This document shows positions 59,531-64,000 of a DNA stretch of 64,000 nt, piece after piece. Within the stretch, counting starts at the first letter, position 1, and each line of letters opens with the position of its first letter. This stretch comes from Streptomyces fulvoviolaceus (GTDB lineage: Bacteria; Actinomycetota; Actinomycetes; Streptomycetales; Streptomycetaceae). Under the pieces are notes generated by a model, which made no database searches, had not been told where the DNA came from, and saw nothing but the letters and a program-made list of their open reading frames with translations. The stretch spans positions 26,989-90,988 of the forward strand of contig NZ_JOEY01000060.1 of NCBI RefSeq assembly GCF_000718165.1, given 5' to 3'. The position numbers and the translations under genes were made by a program.

Positions 59531-61200
59531 ACGTCGCTGATGTAGACGTTCGTGTTGCCGCTGTCGTCGTCCGTCTTCGCCCACCAGACGTTGGTCCACT
59601 CGCCGTACGTCTCGCGGCGGCCCAGATTCTGCTGGCAGTAGAAGTAGTTGGTGCCCTGGTTGAGCACACCGACCTCGGTGCCGTCGGCCGTGTAGGACTT
59701 GGCGGTCGTCCAGACCTCGCAGTTGTACTTGCCGCCGCCGACGGAGGAGCAGGCCGCGGCCGGGGTGGTCTCGCCGCCTCCGCCTGTCGTGCCGCTGCCG
59801 CCGGAGTTCCCGCCGCCGCTGCCTGAAGTCTTGGTCGGGGACGCCGTGGTGGCCCGGCCGGTGGGCGTGGCCTCGGTCCCGCCGCCCGGCGCCTCGGTCG
59901 CGGTCGGGGTCTTCTTGTCGCCCTGCTCGGTGGGCTTGGCCTCGTCCGAACGGTCGGCGTCGGTACTGCCGGACGCCGAGGCGGAGGCGCCGGCGGAGGT
60001 GGCGGACGACGTGGGCCGCGCACCGGCCTCGGCGTCCCCCGAGCCGTTCAGCAGGGCGACGGTGCCGCCGGCCGCTGCGAGGACGACGGTGACGGCCGCG
60101 GCGGCGAGCAGGGCGCGGCCCTTGCGGCGGGACGGGGCGCTCGTGGCCATGGCTCCCGTGGCGGCCGAGGACGGAACCTCCGGTCCCACCGGCTCGGGCG
60201 GAGCGAAACCCTGAGGCGTGGGCGCCACCGGCTCTGCCGGCCCGAACCCCGGCAGTACCGCCGGGACACCGCGCTCCGTCTCCGCCCGCGCCGCCGTACC
60301 CCGCAACATCGTCGTCGGAGCGTCCGGGACGACCGTGTCCGCCACCGCCTGCAGCAGCTGACGCGCCTCCTCCGCCTCCGGCCGGGACTCGGGCTGCTTC
60401 TCCAGCAGCCGCTGGAGGACGGGCCCGAGGGGCCCGGCACGATGGGACTCCGGGAGCGGCTCGGTGACGATCGCGGTGAGCGTGGAGAAGGTCGACGTAC
60501 GGCGGAAGGGCGCGGCGCCCTCGACCGCGGCGTACAGCGTGGCGCCCAGGGCCCAGACGTCCGAGGCCGGGCCGGGGTCGGCGCCCTGGGCCCGCTCGGG
60601 GGCCATGTAGTCCAGGGAGCCGACGAGATGGCCGGTGCGGGTCAGTTGGGTGGCCGCTCCGTCGCCCGGATCGTCCATGGCCGCGATGCCGAAGTCCGTC
60701 AGTACGACGCGGCCGGACTCCTCGAGCAGGATGTTGCCGGGCTTCACGTCGCGGTGCAGGACACCGGCCCGGTGGGCGGCGGCCAGCGCGTCCATGACCT
60801 TGGCGCCGATTCCGGCCGCCTCGCGCGGGTCGAGGGGGCCGCGCTCGCGCAGTACCTCGTCCAGGGAGGGGCCGTCGACCAGCTCCATGACGATCAGCGG
60901 GCGTCCGTCGACCTCGGCCACGTCGTGCACGGCCACGACTCCGGGGTGGCGCACCCGGGCCGCCGCCCGCGCCTCCCGCTGCATCCGCAGCCGCAGGTCG
61001 GCGAGTTCGGGCCCGTCGGAGTCGGTGTAGGTGCGCAGCTCCTTGACCGCGACCTCGCGGCCGAGGACCTCGTCGACGGCTCTCCAGACGACGCCCATGC
61101 CGCCACGGCCGAGCTGGCCCACGACGCGATAGCGCCCCGCCAGCAGCCGACCGGTCCCGTCCGCCTGGCCGTTTCCGTTGGAGGTCTCCCCCGAAGACAC
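59476..61200 (-). CDS. Transmembrane Ser/Thr protein kinase (PknB-like)
   Basis: The 574-residue kinase has a full Hanks kinase domain: GRGGMGVVWRAVDE, Lys in VAVKEL, HRDVKPGN, DFGIAAMDD and the activation segment GSLDYMAPE. A proline-rich stretch (about 300-360), a single membrane helix (ALLAAAAVTVVLAAAGGTVALL) and a Thr/Ser/Gly-rich external linker follow. The external domain of about 85 residues contains CSSVGGGKYNC and NYFYCQQNLG, an SH3-like small secreted type. The GTG giving VSSGETSNG is chosen; an upstream TTG is possible. Confidence 0.92.
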   Translation of the reverse strand: MSSGETSNGNGQADGTGRLLAGRYRVVGQLGRGGMGVVWRAVDEVLGREVAVKELRTYTDSDGPELADLRLRMQREARAAARVRHPGVVAVHDVAEVDGRPLIVMELVDGPSLDEVLRERGPLDPREAAGIGAKVMDALAAAHRAGVLHRDVKPGNILLEESGRVVLTDFGIAAMDDPGDGAATQLTRTGHLVGSLDYMAPERAQGADPGPASDVWALGATLYAAVEGAAPFRRTSTFSTLTAIVTEPLPESHRAGPLGPVLQRLLEKQPESRPEAEEARQLLQAVADTVVPDAPTTMLRGTAARAETERGVPAVLPGFGPAEPVAPTPQGFAPPEPVGPEVPSSAATGAMATSAPSRRKGRALLAAAAVTVVLAAAGGTVALLNGSGDAEAGARPTSSATSAGASASASGSTDADRSDEAKPTEQGDKKTPTATEAPGGGTEATPTGRATTASPTKTSGSGGGNSGGSGTTGGGGETTPAAACSSVGGGKYNCEVWTTAKSYTADGTEVGVLNQGTNYFYCQQNLGRRETYGEWTNVWWAKTDDDSGNTNVYISDVYITGGNNDEPVPGLPVC

Positions 61201-61294
61201 CGCTGCCCCGTTCCTGTGACACGTCAATGCGTGCGTACAGACTACGGGGCAGGGGTGACGGCGCCAGACGATGGTTACGGCTGTGACAGGGCCG

Positions 61295-62599
61295 CTACTT
61301 CTGCTGCGCGGAGGCGGTCAGGTCGCCCCGCCGGGGCGCCGCGTAGCCTTCCAGGTCGGTGCGGGTCAGACCGGTCAGCCGGGCGACCTCGGCGATGTCG
61401 AGGGCGCCGCAGTCCAGGCCGCGCAGCAGGTAGCCGCTGAGGGCCTTGGCGGTGGCGGGCTCGTCCATGACGTCGCCGCCGGCGCGGTTCGCGTAGCGGG
61501 CGAGGCGGGCGGCGGCCTGCTCGAAGCCCTCGCGGTAGAAGGCGAAGACGGCCGCGTACCGCGTGGGGATGTGGCCGGGGTGCATGTCCCAGCCCTGGTA
61601 GTAGGCGCGGGCCAGGGCGCGGCGGGTGAGGCCGTAGTGCAGCCGCCAGGCGTCGTGGACCTTCTCGGTCGGGCCGACCGGCAGGACGTTCGTCGAGCCG
61701 TCCGACACGCGTACGCCGGTGCCGGCGGCCGCGACCTGCATGATCGCCTTGGCGTGGTCGGCGGCCGGGTGGTCGCTGGCCTGGTAGGCGGCGGAGACGC
61801 CGAGGCAGGCGCTGTAGTCGAAGGTGCCGTAGTGCAGCCCGGTGGCACGGCCCTCGGCGGCCTGGATCATGCGGGCGACCGTCGCGGTGCCGTCGGTGGC
61901 GAGGATGGACTGGCTGGTCTCGATCTGGATCTCGAAGCCGATCCGGCCGGGCTCGAGGCCGCGCGCCTTCTCGAAGGCCTCGAGAAGGCGGACCATGGCG
62001 GTGACCTGCTCGGCGTACGTCACCTTGGGCAGCGTCAGAACCAGCCCGTCGGGCAGCCCGCCGGCCTCCATCAGGCCGGTGAGGAAGATGTCGAGGGTGC
62101 GGATGCCACGGTCGCGGACGGCCGCCTCCATGCACTTCATGCGGATGCCCATGTACGGCGCCGCCGTGCCGTTCTTGTACGCCTCCGCGATCAGCCGCGC
62201 CGCGCGGGCCGCCGTCTCGTCCTCCTCGGCGTCCGGGCGGGGGCCGTAGCCGTCCTCGAAGTCGACACGCAGGTCCTCGATGGGCTCGCGTTCCAGCTTG
62301 GCGCGCACACGGTCGTAGACGGGCGCGGCCAGTTCGTCGCTCAGACCGAGGACGGCGGCGAAGGAGGCGGCGTCGGGAGCGTGCTCGTCGAGGGCGGCGA
62401 GGGCCTGGTCGCCCCAGGAGCGGAGGGTGTCGGCGGCGAAGACGTCGCCGGGGACGTAGACGGTGTGGACGGGCTGGCGGCTGCCGGGGTCTCCGGGGTA
62501 GCGGCGCTCCAGTTCGGCGTCGACCGGCGCGAGGGAGGCGCTGATCTCCTCGCTCACGGCGCCCGCGAGGCTCGTCGCCACCTGCTCCTGCTGGCCCAT
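61295..62599 (-). CDS. HpcH/citrate-lyase-like aldolase, DUF6986 family
   Basis: The 434-residue protein has TIM-barrel elements of the HpcH/HpaI and malate-synthase-like superfamily: HTVYVPGDVF, LRVDFEDGYG with acidic metal ligands, KCMEAAVRDRGIRTLDIFLT, LPKVTYAEQV and EIQIETSQSIL. A C-terminal helical region follows. Such proteins occur beside purine or allantoin catabolism in streptomycetes. It could make or cleave a glyoxylate- or pyruvate-derived hydroxyacid. An inverted repeat TTCCG-N5-CGGAA lies immediately upstream. Confidence 0.85.
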   Translation of the reverse strand: MGQQEQVATSLAGAVSEEISASLAPVDAELERRYPGDPGSRQPVHTVYVPGDVFAADTLRSWGDQALAALDEHAPDAASFAAVLGLSDELAAPVYDRVRAKLEREPIEDLRVDFEDGYGPRPDAEEDETAARAARLIAEAYKNGTAAPYMGIRMKCMEAAVRDRGIRTLDIFLTGLMEAGGLPDGLVLTLPKVTYAEQVTAMVRLLEAFEKARGLEPGRIGFEIQIETSQSILATDGTATVARMIQAAEGRATGLHYGTFDYSACLGVSAAYQASDHPAADHAKAIMQVAAAGTGVRVSDGSTNVLPVGPTEKVHDAWRLHYGLTRRALARAYYQGWDMHPGHIPTRYAAVFAFYREGFEQAAARLARYANRAGGDVMDEPATAKALSGYLLRGLDCGALDIAEVARLTGLTRTDLEGYAAPRRGDLTASAQQK

Positions 62600-62615
62600 C
62601 CCGCATCCTCCTATT

Positions 62616-62630
62616 TTCCGCCTGACGGAA
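62616..62630. promoter_or_regulatory. TTCCG-N5-CGGAA inverted repeat upstream of the aldolase gene
   Basis: TTCCGCCTGACGGAA has 5-bp perfect arms with a 5-bp centre, 17 bp before the aldolase start. The form resembles IclR-family sites, including the allantoin regulator type in Streptomyces. The closeness to the start codon suggests repression. Confidence 0.5.
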
Positions 62631-62789
62631 TCAACAATCCGTAGAGCGAAGTTATCCGTGAAGCTTCCCGCTGGTCAACACCCTGTCCACAGCCTGACCC
62701 ACGGCGTTCACTCCCGCCGCCGAGAACCCCTACGCCCCCTTTCACACTTCGGCTCGCACCTTCATCCTGACCTCTGGGGAGGGCATCAC

Positions 62790-63683
62790 ATGGTGAACAC
62801 GACCAGAATGACGCGTCGCATGGGCCTGAGAACCGCGGTGGCCGCCGCGCTCGCCGTCCCGTTACTCGGCACGGTCCCGGCCTCGGCCGCCAAAGCGAGA
62901 ACCCGCCGCCTGGACGTCATGACCTTCAATCTGCGCTTTGCGAGCACCACCGAACCCAACAGCTGGCCGGCCCGCCGTCCGGTGATGCGCGAGCTGTTAC
63001 GCAGCGAGGCACCCCACATCATCGGCACCCAGGAAGGCCTCTACCAGCAGCTGCGCGACATCCACTCCGACCTCGGACCGCACTACGACTGGATCGGCAC
63101 CGGCCGCGAGGGCGGCAGCCACGACGAGTCCGTGGCGATCTTCTACGACACCCGGCGCCTGGCCCCGGTCGAGCACGACACCTTCTGGCTCTCCGACACC
63201 CCCAGGGTGATCGGCTCGAACACCTGGGGCGGCTCGCTCCCGCGCATCGCCACCTGGGTCCGCTTCCGCGATCTGCACCGCGTCGGGCGGGAGTTCCACG
63301 TCCTCAACACCCACCTCGACCACGCGAACCAGTACGCCCGCGAACGCGCCGCGTCCCTCATCGTCGAACGGATCACGGAACTAGACCGGTCCTTGCCGTT
63401 CGTCGTGACCGGCGACTTCAACGCGGCCGCCCACAACAACCAGGTCTACGACGTCCTCCTGGCGGCAGGGCTCGTCGACACGTGGGACGCCGCGGCCGAG
63501 CGCGGCCCGCTGTACGGGACCTTCCACGGCTACAGACCGCTGACGCCGGACGGCGACCGCATCGACTGGATCCTCGCCACGCCTCGCACCACGGTCCACC
63601 GGGCCTCGATCAACACCTTTGCGATGAACGGGCAGTTCCCGAGCGACCACCTGCCGGTGCAGACGTCCCTGACCCTGGGATGA
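62790..63683 (+). CDS. Secreted endonuclease/exonuclease/phosphatase-family protein
   Basis: The 297-residue protein has a signal peptide (RRMGLRTAVAAALAVPLLG, cleavage after ASA) and an EEP catalytic domain: MTFNLRF (Asn), GTQEGL (Glu), NTHLDHAN (His), VTGDFNAAA (Asp/Asn), DWIL (Asp) and FPSDHLPV (His). All metal and catalytic residues are present. The closest functional groups are sphingomyelinase-, phosphatase- or nuclease-like enzymes; the substrate is unknown. A GGGGAGGG ribosome site precedes the ATG. Confidence 0.9.
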   Translation: MVNTTRMTRRMGLRTAVAAALAVPLLGTVPASAAKARTRRLDVMTFNLRFASTTEPNSWPARRPVMRELLRSEAPHIIGTQEGLYQQLRDIHSDLGPHYDWIGTGREGGSHDESVAIFYDTRRLAPVEHDTFWLSDTPRVIGSNTWGGSLPRIATWVRFRDLHRVGREFHVLNTHLDHANQYARERAASLIVERITELDRSLPFVVTGDFNAAAHNNQVYDVLLAAGLVDTWDAAAERGPLYGTFHGYRPLTPDGDRIDWILATPRTTVHRASINTFAMNGQFPSDHLPVQTSLTLG

Positions 63684-63686
63684 GCG

Positions 63687-63724
63687 GAGGCCCCCGCCAC
63701 CGCCTCAGCGGTCACGGGGGCCTC
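63687..63724. terminator. Bidirectional hairpin terminator
   Basis: GAGGCCCCCG pairs with CGGGGGCCTC, and an inner CCGC pairs with GCGG around a CTCA loop. It sits between convergent genes and fits a two-way terminator. Confidence 0.85.
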
Positions 63725-63741
63725 GTACACCCGGAGTGGGA

Positions 63742-64000
63742 TCAGCCCTTGCGGGTGTTGATCTCCTCGGTGAGGGCGGGGACGACGTCGAAGAGGTCGC
63801 CGACCACGCCGTAGTCGACCAGGTCGAAGATCGGGGCCTCGGCGTCCTTGTTGATCGCCACGATCGTCTTCGAGGTCTGCATGCCGGCCCGGTGCTGGAT
63901 CGCGCCGGAGATGCCGGAGGCGATGTACAGCTGCGGGGAGACGGACTTGCCGGTCTGGCCGACCTGGTTGGTGTGCGGGTACCAGCCGGCGTCCACGGCG
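63742..64000 (-). CDS. etfA: Electron transfer flavoprotein alpha subunit (partial, N-terminus beyond window)
   Basis: The visible 86 residues are the C-terminus of Etf[37 protein letters not shown] and [19 protein letters not shown], which bind FAD, followed by a [14 protein letters not shown] tail. EtfA with EtfB passes electrons from acyl-CoA dehydrogenases to the quinone pool. The rest of the gene, and probably etfB, lie beyond the right edge. Confidence 0.97.
   Translation of the reverse strand, partial: AVDAGWYPHTNQVGQTGKSVSPQLYIASGISGAIQHRAGMQTSKTIVAINKDAEAPIFDLVDYGVVGDLFDVVPALTEEINTRKG

Overview
The window is high-GC actinobacterial DNA, almost certainly from a Streptomyces chromosome. 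The codon third positions are strongly G/C. Several families are typical of the genus: a WhiJ-like set (XRE regulator, DUF397 protein, RsbW-type ATPase), a DUF574 methyltransferase, DUF6069 and DUF6332 membrane proteins, a streptogrisin-type secreted protease, GH92 and GH27 secreted glycosidases, and a mycothiol-type maleylpyruvate isomerase homologue. I see no rRNA, tRNA, CRISPR array or intact insertion sequence. The first and last genes are cut by the window edges.

Region 1 (1-13.5 kb) is a catabolic locus of unknown substrate. Two paralogous TetR regulators diverge. One shares a transcript with a ferredoxin reductase. The other precedes a ten-gene run: 3Fe-4S ferredoxin, cytochrome P450, SDR, amidohydrolase, two M24-fold proteins, crotonase, double-domain CaiB/BaiF CoA transferase, a small unknown protein and an acyl-CoA ligase. 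Related palindromes sit in the promoter between the regulators and in front of the ferredoxin, so one or both regulators probably control the whole set. The second M24 protein has lost all five metal ligands, the crotonase lacks both catalytic glutamates, and only one half of the CoA transferase keeps the catalytic Asp. A convergent MFS exporter closes the region.

Region 2 (15-22.5 kb) holds the WhiJ-like set, a DUF574 methyltransferase, a small membrane protein, a secreted GH92 alpha-mannosidase and a secreted serine protease with a LacI-type palindrome upstream.

Region 3 (22.5-35 kb) is a molybdoenzyme island. A bis-MGD oxidoreductase, a 7Fe-type ferredoxin and a ferredoxin-NADP reductase look like one electron-transfer unit. 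An AraC regulator, MoaE, MoaA, MoaD and a CBS-domain protein follow. The block lies between two direct copies of the 5' end of an MFS transporter gene, the last 99 bp of which are identical in both copies. The downstream full-length-looking copy lacks transmembrane segments 4-5 exactly at the end of that identity, and a third small relic of the same gene lies near 18.6 kb. A decayed folD, a LysR regulator and a second molybdoenzyme (FdhF/YdeP family) follow.

Region 4 (35-51.5 kb) is mixed: a maleylpyruvate isomerase-like enzyme, a MarR/MFS pair, a two-component system, a TetR gene with clustered operators next to a deazaflavin-type oxidoreductase, a geranylgeranyl reductase homologue, an M20 dipeptidase, a kinase-like protein and a complete Opp/Dpp ABC transporter.

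Region 5 (51.5-64 kb) looks more like core chromosome: a P-loop kinase-NUDIX fusion, a TIGR01777 epimerase, a GH27 alpha-galactosidase near a ROK kinase/LacI regulator pair, a Ser/Thr kinase, an HpcH-like aldolase (DUF6986), a secreted EEP-family protein and the end of etfA.
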